NCBI GenBank assembly: GCA_021771755.1
Contig: JAETOL010000004.1
Location: 94,372-158,371, forward strand
Source: Lachnospiraceae bacterium
GTDB lineage: Bacteria; Bacillota; Clostridia; Lachnospirales; Lachnospiraceae
Direction: 5' to 3'
Length of the DNA: 64,000 bases
Shown: one piece after another, positions 45,203-53,803 of the stretch
How positions within the stretch are numbered: position 1 is the stretch's first letter
How the letters are laid out: each line of letters opens with the position of its first letter
Program-made: the position numbers and the translations under genes
Notes under the pieces: generated by a model
The model's input: the letters and a program-made list of their open reading frames with translations, nothing else
Told to the model about the DNA's origin: nothing
Database searches by the model: none

Positions 45203-45231
45203 AAGTGCAACCAATTCGCTTGATTGCACTT
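45203..45231 (-). terminator. Terminator of the tRNA-Glu unit
   Basis: Minus-strand stem AAGTGCAA/TTGCACTT (45203-45231) followed by TTTCTTTT, 5 bp after the 3' end of the second tRNA-Glu. Confidence 0.75.
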
Positions 45232-45235
45232 ACAG

Positions 45236-45307
45236 CAGCCAGTACGGGAATCGAACCCGTGTTTCCGCCGTGAGAGGGCGGCGTCTTAACCCCTTGACCA
45301 ACTGGCC
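45236..45307 (-). tRNA. tRNA-Glu (anticodon CTC)
   Basis: 72-base cloverleaf on the minus strand. The 5' arm GGCCAGT pairs with ACTGGCT; the anticodon stem CGCCC/GGCGG region encloses loop CTCTCAC, giving anticodon CTC. The T arm is ACGGG-TTCGATT-CCCGT. CCA is not encoded. It is identical in sequence to the copy at 45340-45411. Confidence 0.93.
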
Positions 45308-45339
45308 TTATTCTGTTGTTTTATCGGTTTTATTAAGAG

Positions 45340-45411
45340 CAGCCAGTACGGGAATCGAACCCGTGTTTCCGCCGTGAGAGGGCGGCGTCTTAACCCCTTG
45401 ACCAACTGGCC
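45340..45411 (-). tRNA. tRNA-Glu (anticodon CTC), tandem copy
   Basis: Second, identical 72-base tRNA-Glu(CTC), 32 bp upstream of the first. Transcribed from the promoter at 45446-45474; both copies share the terminator at 45203-45231. Confidence 0.93.
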
Positions 45412-45445
45412 TCATCTGTACGCTTCCGCGTCAACCGACTTGCTT

Positions 45446-45474
45446 AGTATATCTCAGCTTTCGCTAAAATGCAA
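45446..45474 (-). promoter_or_regulatory. Promoter of the tRNA-Glu pair
   Basis: Minus-strand -35 TTGCAT (45469-45474) and -10 TATACT (45446-45451), 17-bp spacing. Confidence 0.65.
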
Positions 45475-45561
45475 GCTTTTTTTGAAAAAATTTTTAAAAA
45501 AAATTCAAAAGCAAATTATAATTATCATAAGCAATATATATTTGTTATATGTAAAATATAG

Positions 45562-45593
45562 TTGACATTCAGTAAGTACAAGACTATACTGAA
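45562..45593 (+). promoter_or_regulatory. Promoter and operator of the XRE cassette
   Basis: Plus-strand -35 TTGACA (45562-45567) and -10 TATACT (45585-45590) with 17-bp spacing. An inverted repeat TTCAGTA / TACTGAA (45568-45574, 45587-45593) starts right after the -35 and overlaps the -10, a likely binding site for the XRE repressor encoded just downstream. Confidence 0.72.
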
Positions 45594-45618
45594 AGTAACA
45601 AAAACACAGGAGGAACAG

Positions 45619-45822
45619 ATGAAAAATCTGAAACTAAAGTTTGCTCGAATGGAAAAGGGGCTCTCTCAAATTGAACTGGCAGAAAAAGTAGGCGTTACCA
45701 GACAGACCATTGGAATGATGGAATCCGGGGATTACAATCCCTCTCTGAAGCTGTGCACAGCGATCTGCCGTGAACTGGGAAAAACCCTCAATGATCTGTT
45801 TTGGGAGGAGGTAGACGAATGA
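45619..45822 (+). CDS. XRE-family helix-turn-helix regulator
   Basis: Small Cro/CI-type DNA-binding protein of 67 residues. The HTH is LKFARMEKGLSQIELAEKVGVTRQTIGMMESGDYNPSLKL (read as LSQIELAEKVG, then VTRQTIGMMESG), followed by CTAICRELGKTLNDLFWEE, the usual C-terminal end of this YozG/HTH_3 type. The ATG at 45619-45621 follows AGGAGG. The next gene, a two-span membrane protein, overlaps by 4 bp. Such pairs are common in Firmicutes; the regulator is probably autoregulated through the operator at 45568-45593. Confidence 0.92.
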   Translation: MKNLKLKFARMEKGLSQIELAEKVGVTRQTIGMMESGDYNPSLKLCTAICRELGKTLNDLFWEEVDE

Positions 45823-46103
45823 AACCAAAATTAGATGAACGCCAGATGCAGGATGCAGCCAGAATCGCAGGCATCAGCTTTTACGTCATGTATATGGTAT
45901 GCGCAGTTTTTTCCATTGTATTTACCGTTCTTTTCGCCTTTGCCATCCGTAGAAAAGCCGGACCTGAAACAGAGATCCGCACTGCTGTTCTTCTCTTTTT
46001 TGCAGGGATTACCGTTCTCTGTTTCTTTACACTGAAGCTTATGGATTTCATGACAGAACGAAAACGCAGACAACAGGAACAAAAATATGCAGATGAGGAG
46101 TGA
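45819..46103 (+). CDS. Small two-span membrane protein coupled to the XRE regulator
   Basis: Protein of 94 residues that I cannot assign to a named function. It starts MKPKLDERQMQDAARIAG, has two membrane spans (about 17-42, FYVMYMVCAVFSIVFTVLFAFAI, and about 55-74, AVLLFFAGITVLCFFTLKLM) and ends in a basic-acidic tail (ERKRRQQEQKYADEE). The N-terminal LDERQ pattern is common in small membrane proteins encoded beside XRE regulators. The start codon overlaps the upstream stop (ATGA), with GGAGGAGG as ribosome site. Confidence 0.82.
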   Translation: MKPKLDERQMQDAARIAGISFYVMYMVCAVFSIVFTVLFAFAIRRKAGPETEIRTAVLLFFAGITVLCFFTLKLMDFMTERKRRQQEQKYADEE

Positions 46104-46108
46104 TCTAT

Positions 46109-46201
46109 ATGGAAGAAAAACTGATTTGTATCACCACTTCCAAAAGCCGCATGGAGGCAGAACAAATGACTGCCTTTCTGAAGGAAATCCTCCTGCTGTA
46201 A
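46109..46201 (+). CDS. Short ORF, possible remnant of a longer gene
   Basis: A 30-codon reading frame (MEEKLICITTSKSRMEAEQM then TAFLKEILLL) begins 5 bp after the membrane protein stop, with GAGGAG at usable distance. The segment resembles the first helix of small DUF2007-like proteins, where EAE is followed by a longer conserved part that is missing here. It may be a true small protein or a truncated one; the sequence after 46201 converges with the PTS gene within 40 bp. Confidence 0.45.
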   Translation: MEEKLICITTSKSRMEAEQMTAFLKEILLL

Positions 46202-46239
46202 AGCTTTCTGTTTGCAGGGATGAAGAAGTCTTTTCGCAA

Positions 46240-47376
46240 TTATCCCATGTCAATCTTCAGATCCCCGGGCTTAATAATTCCCTTCGCCCGAAAAATCTTT
46301 CCAATGACCCAGGTGATCACAACCGGCAGTACGAAACAGAGCAGGAGCATTCCAACCCACTGAAATGCACCGGCTTCATATCCTTCCGGCATCTGTGACC
46401 AGCCGGAAATGATCCCGATAGGGCCAACCAGCCCTGAAGTTCCCATACCGGAGGATATTGCCGGGCCATTGTTACGCATCTGAAACACGCAGGTTGAAAG
46501 AGCCCCTGTAATAGCTGCTGTGATCGTAGGCGGAATCCACAGGATCGGTTTTTTCATAAGATTCGGTACCTGGAGCATGGAGGTTCCAAGTCCCTGTGCC
46601 ACAAATCCTCCAATTCCGTTATCCGGGAAGCTCAAAACCGCATATCCCAGCATGTGGGCACAGCATCCTGCCGTTGCAGCCCCTCCTGCCAGAGACAAAC
46701 CGTTCCAGATTTCCATCGTAACCGTTCCGTCTGCCAGCCCTGCCAGAACAGCGCTTCCGCCCAGCCCGATTGCCGCACAGATCGCAGCAGAACTGATGGG
46801 AAGGGTCAGAACCGCTCCCACTACAGCGGAAACTACCACTCCCATCAGAAATGGCTGAAGGTTGGTTGCCCATCCGATAAACACACCCAGAGCATCACAC
46901 ACGGATTTGAACATCGGCGCAAAAACAATTGCCAGCACACCTCCGGTGAGGATCGTCACTGCCGGTGTTACAATAATGTCGATCTTTGTCTCCTTAGACA
47001 CCAGCTTGCCTATTTCACAGGCAACAATGCCGATAAAAAACACTGCAAGGGGACCTCCGGAGCCTCCCAGTGCATTACAGGCAGCTCCCACAGCCGCAAG
47101 AGAATACAGCACCAGAGGAGGCGCCATCAGCGCATGACCGATGGCAAGTGCCATCACCGGACCTGTCACCGAGGTGGCATACCCTCCGATTTCCAGAAGT
47201 CTCTGTGACACCGCACTTCCCGGTGCAACGTTCTGTCCGATCGTATTTATGATCGTACCGATCAGGAGCGATGCAAACAATCCCAGCGCCATTGCGCTCA
47301 TAGCATCAATACCATATCTCCGAAATGAAATAACCACATTCTTTCTTCTCAGAAAGGATTCCTTTCTGTTACCCAT
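46240..47376 (-). CDS. PTS IIC-like membrane protein (PTS_EIIC_2 family)
   Basis: Integral membrane protein of 378 residues belonging to the standalone EIIC family. It contains many glycine-rich hydrophobic spans, for example ATSVTGPVMALAIGHALMAPP, GGSGGPLAVFFIGIVACEIG, FLMGVVVSAVVGAVLTLPIS and GMGTSGLVGPIGIISG. No IIA or IIB domain or gene is nearby, so sugar specificity and even phosphorylation-linked transport are uncertain; members of this family are usually of unknown substrate. The second ATG (47374-47376) has better spacing from GGAGG than the first (47379). It lies 50 bp after ppk. Confidence 0.85.
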   Translation of the reverse strand: MGNRKESFLRRKNVVISFRRYGIDAMSAMALGLFASLLIGTIINTIGQNVAPGSAVSQRLLEIGGYATSVTGPVMALAIGHALMAPPLVLYSLAAVGAACNALGGSGGPLAVFFIGIVACEIGKLVSKETKIDIIVTPAVTILTGGVLAIVFAPMFKSVCDALGVFIGWATNLQPFLMGVVVSAVVGAVLTLPISSAAICAAIGLGGSAVLAGLADGTVTMEIWNGLSLAGGAATAGCCAHMLGYAVLSFPDNGIGGFVAQGLGTSMLQVPNLMKKPILWIPPTITAAITGALSTCVFQMRNNGPAISSGMGTSGLVGPIGIISGWSQMPEGYEAGAFQWVGMLLLCFVLPVVITWVIGKIFRAKGIIKPGDLKIDMG

Positions 47377-47428
47377 CATTTCCTCCTTATTCCAAAACCA
47401 GATTTTTCCTTATCATCAGGATTCTCCC

Positions 47429-49585
47429 TCAGTCTTCCTCCATGTCCTCTACCGGTTCCGCAGGGATAAATACTCTGGAATGTTCTTTCTCTTCTTTTTT
47501 CTTTTTACCGGCTGTTTCCTGGGCTTCGCGGCAGAATTCCATCTGAGAATTCACCGGCTGTTTTCCTCTTCTGTCCTGTTTCTCATATGTTCCGTCAGGC
47601 TGAAGAAGATGAGCCTTTACATTGTCCTTGAATTCCAGTTCCAGCACATGTAAAATCTCTTTTTTAATCGTTTCGTCCTCCACAGGGAAAACAATCTCCA
47701 CCCGGCGATCCAGATTACGGGGCATCCAGTCCGCACTGCCCATATAGATTTCTTCTGTTCCTCCATTATGGAAATAGAAGATCCGGCTGTGCTCCAGAAA
47801 ATCACCTACAATAGAACGCACATGGATATTTTCACTGACTCCCGGGATTCCCGTTTTCAGACAGCAGATTCCCCGGATTACCAGCTCGATCTGCACCCCG
47901 TTAGAAGAAGCGTAGTAAAGGGCCTGCATGATCACCGGATCACAAAGAGAATTCATTTTTGCCATAATATGACCGGGAATTCCTTTTTTTACATTTTTCA
48001 CTTCTCTTTCGATCATTTCCAGGAATCGGTTTTTCATCCAGATCGGAGCTACGATCAGCCTGTTCCAGCGTTTCGGTTCTGAATATCCGGAAAGCATGTT
48101 AAAGACAGCTGTTGCATCCTCTCCATAATGCTCATCACATGTAAAAATACCGCAGTCAGTATAAAGCTTTGCCGTAGAATCATTGTAGTTTCCTGTTGCA
48201 AGATGCACATACCGGCGGATTCCCGTATCCTCCCGTCTTACCACAAGGGTAATCTTGCTGTGTGTTTTCAGGCCCACCAGGCCGTAAATTACATGGCATC
48301 CCGCTTTTTCCAGCTTCTTCGCCCAGACAATATTATTTTCCTCATCAAAACGTGCCTTCAGCTCAACAAGAACCGTTACCTGTTTACCGTTTTCTGCCGC
48401 CTGCGCAAGAGCCGCGATGATCGGTGAATTACCACTGACACGATAAAGTGTCTGCTTAATGGCAAGCACTCCCGGATCTTTTGCTGCCTGCCGCACAAAA
48501 TTCACCACCGGATCAAAGCTCATATATGGATGGTGAAGGAACACATCTCCCTCACGGATCACCTCAAAAATATTTTTATCGGTCTGGAATCTGGGAACCG
48601 GAGCCGGAACATATTTCTTTGCCTTATAGGCATCAAAGCCGTCCAGTCCATAAACCTTCATCAGCACTGTCAGATCCAGAGGACCTGCAATATTAAAAAT
48701 ATCTTCATTTTTAATATCAAATTCTGTTTTCAGAATCTTCAGCAGACGTTTGTCCATCTTTTCTTCTGCTTCCAGACGGATAACTTCTCCCCACTGACGT
48801 TTTTTCAGCTGCTTCTGAATCTCCACAAGAAGATCCTCCGCCTCGTCCTCATCAATGGAAAGATCCGCATTTCTCATAATACGGTAAGGATGCGCGCATA
48901 CTACGTCATTGCTTAAAAACAGCTGCCCGATGTTTCTCTCAATGATCTCCTCCAGAAAGATCACCGTCCTGCTGCCGGATTTTCCGGAGGGGATCTCAAC
49001 GATCCGCGGCAGAACAGACGGCACCTGTACGGTTGCAAACTCCAGCACTTCTTTTCCTTTTTTCCGGTCTTTCTTTGAGATCAGCGCGCCAATGTTCAGA
49101 GATTTATTCCGGATCAGCGGAAATGGTCTGGAGGAATCCATTGCCATAGGTGTCAGAACCGGATATACATTGTCTTCAAAATACCGGTCCACATACTCCT
49201 TCTGCTCCTCCGAAAGCTCTTCATGAGCCATCACCAGATGAAGTCCTGCCTTTTCCAGCAGCGGCAGCACCGAACGGGTAAAGGTACTGTACTGAACCTT
49301 CACAAGCTCATGGGTCTGGTTGCTGATCTCACGAAGCTGATCTTTGGGAGTCAGACCTGCAATGTCTGTTTTCTCGTAGCCTGCATGAACCTGATCTTTC
49401 AAAGATGCCACCCGGACCATAAAAAACTCATCCAGATTTGAAGATGTGATGCTGAGGAATTTCAGTCTTTCAAAAAGCGGCAGACTTTTGTCTCTGGCTT
49501 CACTTAATACTCTCTCGTTAAATTTCAGCCAGCTTAATTCTCTGTTTACAAAATATTCCGGCTTTGCAAATTTTTTAGTATCCAT
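47429..49585 (-). CDS. ppk1: Polyphosphate kinase 1
   Basis: Makes inorganic polyphosphate from ATP reversibly. 718 residues in four domains: N (starting YFVNRELSWLKFNERVLSEA), H, and two catalytic PLD-like domains. The autophosphorylated His is in GLKTHSKITLVVRR near residue 430; the second His is in FYFHNGGTEEIYMGSADWMPRNLDRRVE near residue 580. The ATG at 49583-49585 follows GGGGAGGAC; twelve in-frame codons upstream are rejected. It is 61 bp after ppx, so synthesis and breakdown enzymes share one transcript. Confidence 0.96.
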   Translation of the reverse strand: MDTKKFAKPEYFVNRELSWLKFNERVLSEARDKSLPLFERLKFLSITSSNLDEFFMVRVASLKDQVHAGYEKTDIAGLTPKDQLREISNQTHELVKVQYSTFTRSVLPLLEKAGLHLVMAHEELSEEQKEYVDRYFEDNVYPVLTPMAMDSSRPFPLIRNKSLNIGALISKKDRKKGKEVLEFATVQVPSVLPRIVEIPSGKSGSRTVIFLEEIIERNIGQLFLSNDVVCAHPYRIMRNADLSIDEDEAEDLLVEIQKQLKKRQWGEVIRLEAEEKMDKRLLKILKTEFDIKNEDIFNIAGPLDLTVLMKVYGLDGFDAYKAKKYVPAPVPRFQTDKNIFEVIREGDVFLHHPYMSFDPVVNFVRQAAKDPGVLAIKQTLYRVSGNSPIIAALAQAAENGKQVTVLVELKARFDEENNIVWAKKLEKAGCHVIYGLVGLKTHSKITLVVRREDTGIRRYVHLATGNYNDSTAKLYTDCGIFTCDEHYGEDATAVFNMLSGYSEPKRWNRLIVAPIWMKNRFLEMIEREVKNVKKGIPGHIMAKMNSLCDPVIMQALYYASSNGVQIELVIRGICCLKTGIPGVSENIHVRSIVGDFLEHSRIFYFHNGGTEEIYMGSADWMPRNLDRRVEIVFPVEDETIKKEILHVLELEFKDNVKAHLLQPDGTYEKQDRRGKQPVNSQMEFCREAQETAGKKKKEEKEHSRVFIPAEPVEDMEED

Positions 49586-49646
49586 AATGTCCTCCCCGGA
49601 TCCTGTATGATCCTGATTCAAATACTTTTACTTTGCCTGTAAAATC

Positions 49647-51182
49647 TTATATTCTTCTTTTTCTTCTCAAGGTAAGATGGATTCCGAATACTTCCTCAAA
49701 AAATTCCACTTTATCTTTCAGAAGCCCCAATTCCAGGGAAATATCCCTGCTGGAATCTATAATCAGGCTCAGCTCTCTGTCCTTCAGCACAGCCCGAAGT
49801 CCCTGAACCTTCTGATAATGACTTCTATCCATGGCATTTGCAAGACGGAGGATTGCCGTAAGCTTGGCGACCAGAAGATAGCGATTCCTGTCAAGACCCG
49901 ATCCGTCGTCAAAATTCTCGTAATAGACAAATTCTGTGGTATTATACCGCACCGCACTGGCGATCACCTGACGCTCCTCAGTAGAAAGTCCAATGATCTC
50001 CGTTGCCATGATGATCCGGTAGGAACACTCCGCCACATCTGCCATACTTATGTATTTCCCGCAGTCGTGCAGCTGCACAGCGATCTGAAGAAGAAGCCGT
50101 TCTCTTGTCCCCATTCCATGGACCTTTTTCATACTGTCAAAAATGGCAAGTGCCAGCGCTGTGGTCCCCTGAATGTGTTCCTTACTGCTGGAATAGCGCT
50201 TGGCAATATTTCTGGATGCCACAAGGATATCATTTTCAAAATTGTGGGCGCTCCTGATGAATTTTTTCTTTTCTCCATAATCATAGGCAATGCCGTCAAG
50301 AAGGGACACACCAGGAACCCATACAGATTCTGCCTGAAATACATCCAGAAAATTCTTACAGATGACCATGGTAGGCACTACCAGAGATGCATATTCCGGA
50401 TCGATATCCATCTCGGTGGAAAGCATCTGATCGGTTTTATAAACCGTATTTTCATAACGGTTATTAAATTCCGCCATGGTGATGATCCTGTCATAAATTT
50501 CCTCCCGGAAGATAGTATCCGTGAGGAAATCTCCCATCAGGATCACATTCCTGATATCTCTGTCTTTCAGATAAAGACGCTGAAAGGCTGTCAGATCATT
50601 GCGGATAAATTCCTGGATCAGCTGATCATAATGAGTATGTGATTTTTCCAGTTCTTTTAACCTTTCACGAATACGCATGCTTCCCATTTTAAGGCTCTGG
50701 GTTGTCACCAGCGCGTCTTTGTCAAAAAGGGAAACCTGCAGGCTTCCGCCTCCGACATCCAGAATCGCGGTACCCTTCTGGATCATTTTTTTGAACCCGG
50801 CTTCAATGGCTGCAATAGATTTATATCCGAGAAAATGCTGTTCTGCATTGCTTAAAATCTCCACCCGGATTCCGGTTCTCTGGTAGATCTGTTCCAGAAT
50901 GATCACCGGATTCACCATTTCACGAAACGCACTGGTGGCACAGGCACGATAGTCCACTGTCCCGAACTCCAGCATGATCGTCCGGAAGTTTTTCAGCACC
51001 TCACAGATCGTATCTACAATCTTTCTGTCCAGACGTCCGGAAGAATAGGCTCCCTTACCGATCTCCAGACGATATCTCACATGGTTCAGTTCCTTCAGAC
51101 CGTTCTTTTTGGAAAGCTCAAAAATCTTCATACTGACTTCATAGGAACCGATATCAATTGCCGCAAAGGTTGTTACTGCCAT
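49647..51182 (-). CDS. ppx: Ppx/GppA-family exopolyphosphatase with HD domain
   Basis: Removes terminal phosphates from polyphosphate or the 5' phosphate of pppGpp. 511 residues. The ASKHA-fold N-terminal half has FAAIDIGSYEVSMKIFELSK and AILDVGGGSLQVSLFDK near residue 148; CATSAFREMVN marks the second phosphate loop. The C-terminal part (about 320-500) is an HD-type domain: LQIAVQLHDCGKYISMADVA has the HD pair. The long form with an HD domain is usual for Ppx2/GppA of Clostridia. It starts 3 bp after the DUF815 gene. Confidence 0.93.
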   Translation of the reverse strand: MAVTTFAAIDIGSYEVSMKIFELSKKNGLKELNHVRYRLEIGKGAYSSGRLDRKIVDTICEVLKNFRTIMLEFGTVDYRACATSAFREMVNPVIILEQIYQRTGIRVEILSNAEQHFLGYKSIAAIEAGFKKMIQKGTAILDVGGGSLQVSLFDKDALVTTQSLKMGSMRIRERLKELEKSHTHYDQLIQEFIRNDLTAFQRLYLKDRDIRNVILMGDFLTDTIFREEIYDRIITMAEFNNRYENTVYKTDQMLSTEMDIDPEYASLVVPTMVICKNFLDVFQAESVWVPGVSLLDGIAYDYGEKKKFIRSAHNFENDILVASRNIAKRYSSSKEHIQGTTALALAIFDSMKKVHGMGTRERLLLQIAVQLHDCGKYISMADVAECSYRIIMATEIIGLSTEERQVIASAVRYNTTEFVYYENFDDGSGLDRNRYLLVAKLTAILRLANAMDRSHYQKVQGLRAVLKDRELSLIIDSSRDISLELGLLKDKVEFFEEVFGIHLTLRRKRRI

Positions 51183-51185
51183 TTT

Positions 51186-52490
51186 TTATCTCTCCTTTCC
51201 TAGAAGATGATCTATGAACTGCTGGGCAGTCCGCCCGGTAAGACCGCCATGGGAAAGTTCCCATCTTCCGGCTTCCAGAAGCAGTTCTTTTTCCGGCATT
51301 TCAATGCCGTTTCTTGCTGCCAGTGTTTTTACGATGCACTCAAATTCTTTTCGGGTCGGCGCTCCAAAGTAAATACGCACGCCGAAGCGATATACCAGAG
51401 AAAGCTTCTCCTGAACCGTATCGGAAGAGTGCAGATCATCCTCATCCATCAGCTCCAGCTTGTCTCCGGAGCGTTCCCGGACCAGATGACGCCGGTTGCT
51501 TGTGGCATAGATCAGGATATTATCCGGCTTTCTTTCCAGCCCTCCCTCAATCACCGCTTTCAGATATTTATACTCGATCTCAAATTCTTCAAATGAAAGA
51601 TCATCCATATAAATGATAAATTTGTAATTTCTGTCTTTGATCTGGGCGATCACCTGATTCAGATCCTGAAACTGGTGCTTGTAAACCTCTATGATCCTCA
51701 GACCTTCCTCATAATATTTATTAATGATTCCCTTAATGCTGGAAGATTTTCCTGTTCCTGCATCTCCAAAAAGCAGACAGTTATTTGCCTTTCTTCCGCG
51801 GACAAACGCCTCTGTATTTTCGATCAGCTTCTGCTTCGGGATCTCATAACCGACCAGATCCTCAAGCTGTACATGGGCAATTCGGGTAACCGGTGCAATA
51901 ACTACGTTTCCCTTATCATCATGCTCGATCCGAAAAGCTTTATGCAGTCCAAGCTTGCCCACGCCAAAATCCCGGTAAAACTGCACCATATCCGCCATAA
52001 ACTCCCCGGCATCTGACGCTGCTGCCAGAGTTTTGCTCATTTCACAGATCCTGTCGCGGATACGGCGGTTAAACATTCTTCCTGTATTTTCCGCTCCATG
52101 ATAATCACAGAGGATTTCACAGCAGGCGGTATCAAAGCTTTTGTCAAAAATTCTCAGATCAAATTCATACAATTCCCGAAAGATCTCAAAGTCATGAAGC
52201 GCCAGCTGATTGATGCTGCCCTCTACTGCTCCGCGTATCTCACAGGCTTTACTGAATGCATTTTCATGGTTCACAAGCAGAAGCGTCAGGTAATTATGCC
52301 AGAGATTTCCCGAAAAGCCATAAGATCCCGCTGTTTCAATCAAACCATTGACACACTCAAAAAACAAAGGCTTCTGCTTCTGTAATTCCTCCTCACTGCT
52401 TTTTTGCATCTCCATAAGCAGCGTCATTTTTTCCAGTATCTCTCCATGCTCCATATTTCTGTAGAGCACACATTCCTGTATCCCTGTCAT
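51186..52490 (-). CDS. DUF815 AAA-type ATPase
   Basis: Predicted ATPase of unknown function, 434 residues. An N-terminal region of about 200 residues (helical, no known motif) precedes the P-loop domain: Walker A LLFGDAGTGKSSSIKGI near residue 240, Walker B FIIYMDDLSFEEFE near residue 290, sensor-1-like ILIYATSNRRHLV near residue 325, and a small helical lid ending ELSHGGLTGRTAQQFIDHLL. The start codon immediately follows the pheA stop (TAAATG) and ppx begins 3 bp after its end, so it is embedded in a pheA-DUF815-ppx-ppk operon. Confidence 0.9.
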   Translation of the reverse strand: MTGIQECVLYRNMEHGEILEKMTLLMEMQKSSEEELQKQKPLFFECVNGLIETAGSYGFSGNLWHNYLTLLLVNHENAFSKACEIRGAVEGSINQLALHDFEIFRELYEFDLRIFDKSFDTACCEILCDYHGAENTGRMFNRRIRDRICEMSKTLAAASDAGEFMADMVQFYRDFGVGKLGLHKAFRIEHDDKGNVVIAPVTRIAHVQLEDLVGYEIPKQKLIENTEAFVRGRKANNCLLFGDAGTGKSSSIKGIINKYYEEGLRIIEVYKHQFQDLNQVIAQIKDRNYKFIIYMDDLSFEEFEIEYKYLKAVIEGGLERKPDNILIYATSNRRHLVRERSGDKLELMDEDDLHSSDTVQEKLSLVYRFGVRIYFGAPTRKEFECIVKTLAARNGIEMPEKELLLEAGRWELSHGGLTGRTAQQFIDHLLGKER

Positions 52491-53639
52491 TTATTCGCCC
52501 TCCTGCAGCTCATAATTACCAAGAACTCTCATACGATTTGCTTCTGCTTCCAGTCCCCGAATGGCATTTTTTACTGCAGAATCCTCCAGATTTCCTTCAA
52601 AATCTACAAAGAAACGATATTCCCAGGTTTTTCCGGGAATCGGTCTTGATTCAATACGGGACATGTTCAGGCCATTGTAAATAATATGAGAAAGCATGTT
52701 ATAGAGACTTCCGCTGGAATGAGGAAGCTCAAAACACACACTGACCTTCCGGGCTTTTTTCTCATAAACCGGTTTTCGGCTGACAATGATAAATCTGGTG
52801 ACATTACGGTCATTGTGGCAGATGTTTTCTGCCAGGATATCCAGACCAAACAGCTCTCCTGCAGCTCTGCTGGCGATTGCCGCCTGCGATGTCTTCTGCT
52901 CTTCCTTTATCTTTTTTGCAGAAGCCGCTGTATTCTCTGTTTTTACCGGTTTCCATTCCGAATGTTCTTCCAGAAACAGTCTGCACTGGGAAAGCGCCTG
53001 CGGATGGGAATACACTGTCCGGATATTTTCCAGAGAAGTTCCCGGAAGCCCCAGGAGTACATGATCTACCGGTATTACCTGCTCCCCTACGATATGGAGC
53101 TGATATTCCGTAAGCAGGTCATAAATATCCGTAACGATACCCTGCGTGGAATTTTCAATCGGAAGAACGGCGTAGTCTGCTCTGCCGGATGCAGCCTCCT
53201 CCATAGCCTCCCGGAACGTATCTGCATGATAGCTTCGGATCTCCTCCGGAAAATAGGCCCGCATGGCAGCATAGCTGTAGGCGCCCTCTACTCCCTGAAA
53301 TACCACGCTGACATCTTTCAGAGGAAGATGGTCCACCATTTCGTAGTCCCTTTTTTCCTCCACTCCGTTTGCTGTCAGAAGCTGATACTGACGTTTCCTG
53401 CTGATCGCCATAATCTGCTGAAAGACCTCCTGGATGCCCAGAGAATTAAATGCTCCATGGGCACGGCCGCCAAGAGAGGCAAGCTTTTCCTTCTCTCTTC
53501 CTGAATCCATGACCTGTTTTCCGGTCCTGATCTTATACTGCGCAACATCCTCACAAACCTTCATTCTTTTTTCAAAAAGCCGGAGGATCTGATCGTCGAT
53601 CTCATCTATTTCTTTTCTGCATTCGTGCAAATCTGTCAT
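52491..53639 (-). CDS. pheA: Bifunctional chorismate mutase / prephenate dehydratase
   Basis: P-protein that converts chorismate to phenylpyruvate for phenylalanine synthesis. 382 residues. Chorismate mutase (about 1-90, LHECRKEIDEIDDQILRLFE), prephenate dehydratase (about 110-285, VVFQGVEGAYSYAAMRAYF, NSTQGIVTDIYDLL and the catalytic Thr in NVTRFIIVSRK) and a C-terminal ACT domain (about 295-375) with ESRPIPGKTWEYRFFVDFEG, the feedback site for phenylalanine. It opens an operon with DUF815, ppx and ppk, not with other aromatic genes. No T-box was found in its leader. Confidence 0.96.
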   Translation of the reverse strand: MTDLHECRKEIDEIDDQILRLFEKRMKVCEDVAQYKIRTGKQVMDSGREKEKLASLGGRAHGAFNSLGIQEVFQQIMAISRKRQYQLLTANGVEEKRDYEMVDHLPLKDVSVVFQGVEGAYSYAAMRAYFPEEIRSYHADTFREAMEEAASGRADYAVLPIENSTQGIVTDIYDLLTEYQLHIVGEQVIPVDHVLLGLPGTSLENIRTVYSHPQALSQCRLFLEEHSEWKPVKTENTAASAKKIKEEQKTSQAAIASRAAGELFGLDILAENICHNDRNVTRFIIVSRKPVYEKKARKVSVCFELPHSSGSLYNMLSHIIYNGLNMSRIESRPIPGKTWEYRFFVDFEGNLEDSAVKNAIRGLEAEANRMRVLGNYELQEGE

Positions 53640-53707
53640 CTGTTTTTCTCCTTCTGTAAAAATCTGCCTGCACTGTACTTTAGCACTGTGACAGACTGCT
53701 TACAGTA

Positions 53708-53736
53708 AGTTTAGCATCTGTGTATTGTTTTTTCAA
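53708..53736 (-). promoter_or_regulatory. Promoter of the pheA-DUF815-ppx-ppk operon
   Basis: Minus-strand -35 TTGAAA (53731-53736) and -10 TAAACT (53708-53713) with 17-bp spacing. Confidence 0.6.
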
Positions 53737-53803
53737 GTACAGGCAATACTATAAGAAAGTTAAATTTATGTAAAATTTATTATCCACGAAAGGACTGTCT
53801 TAC

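Noticed and set aside
45236..45411. Two identical 72-bp units with a short spacer, considered as CRISPR-like repeats
   Set aside because: Both fold as complete tRNA-Glu genes; there are only two units.
53640..53707. Possible phenylalanine leader peptide or T-box before pheA
   Set aside because: No Phe-rich short frame, no T-box core and no terminator were found in the leader.
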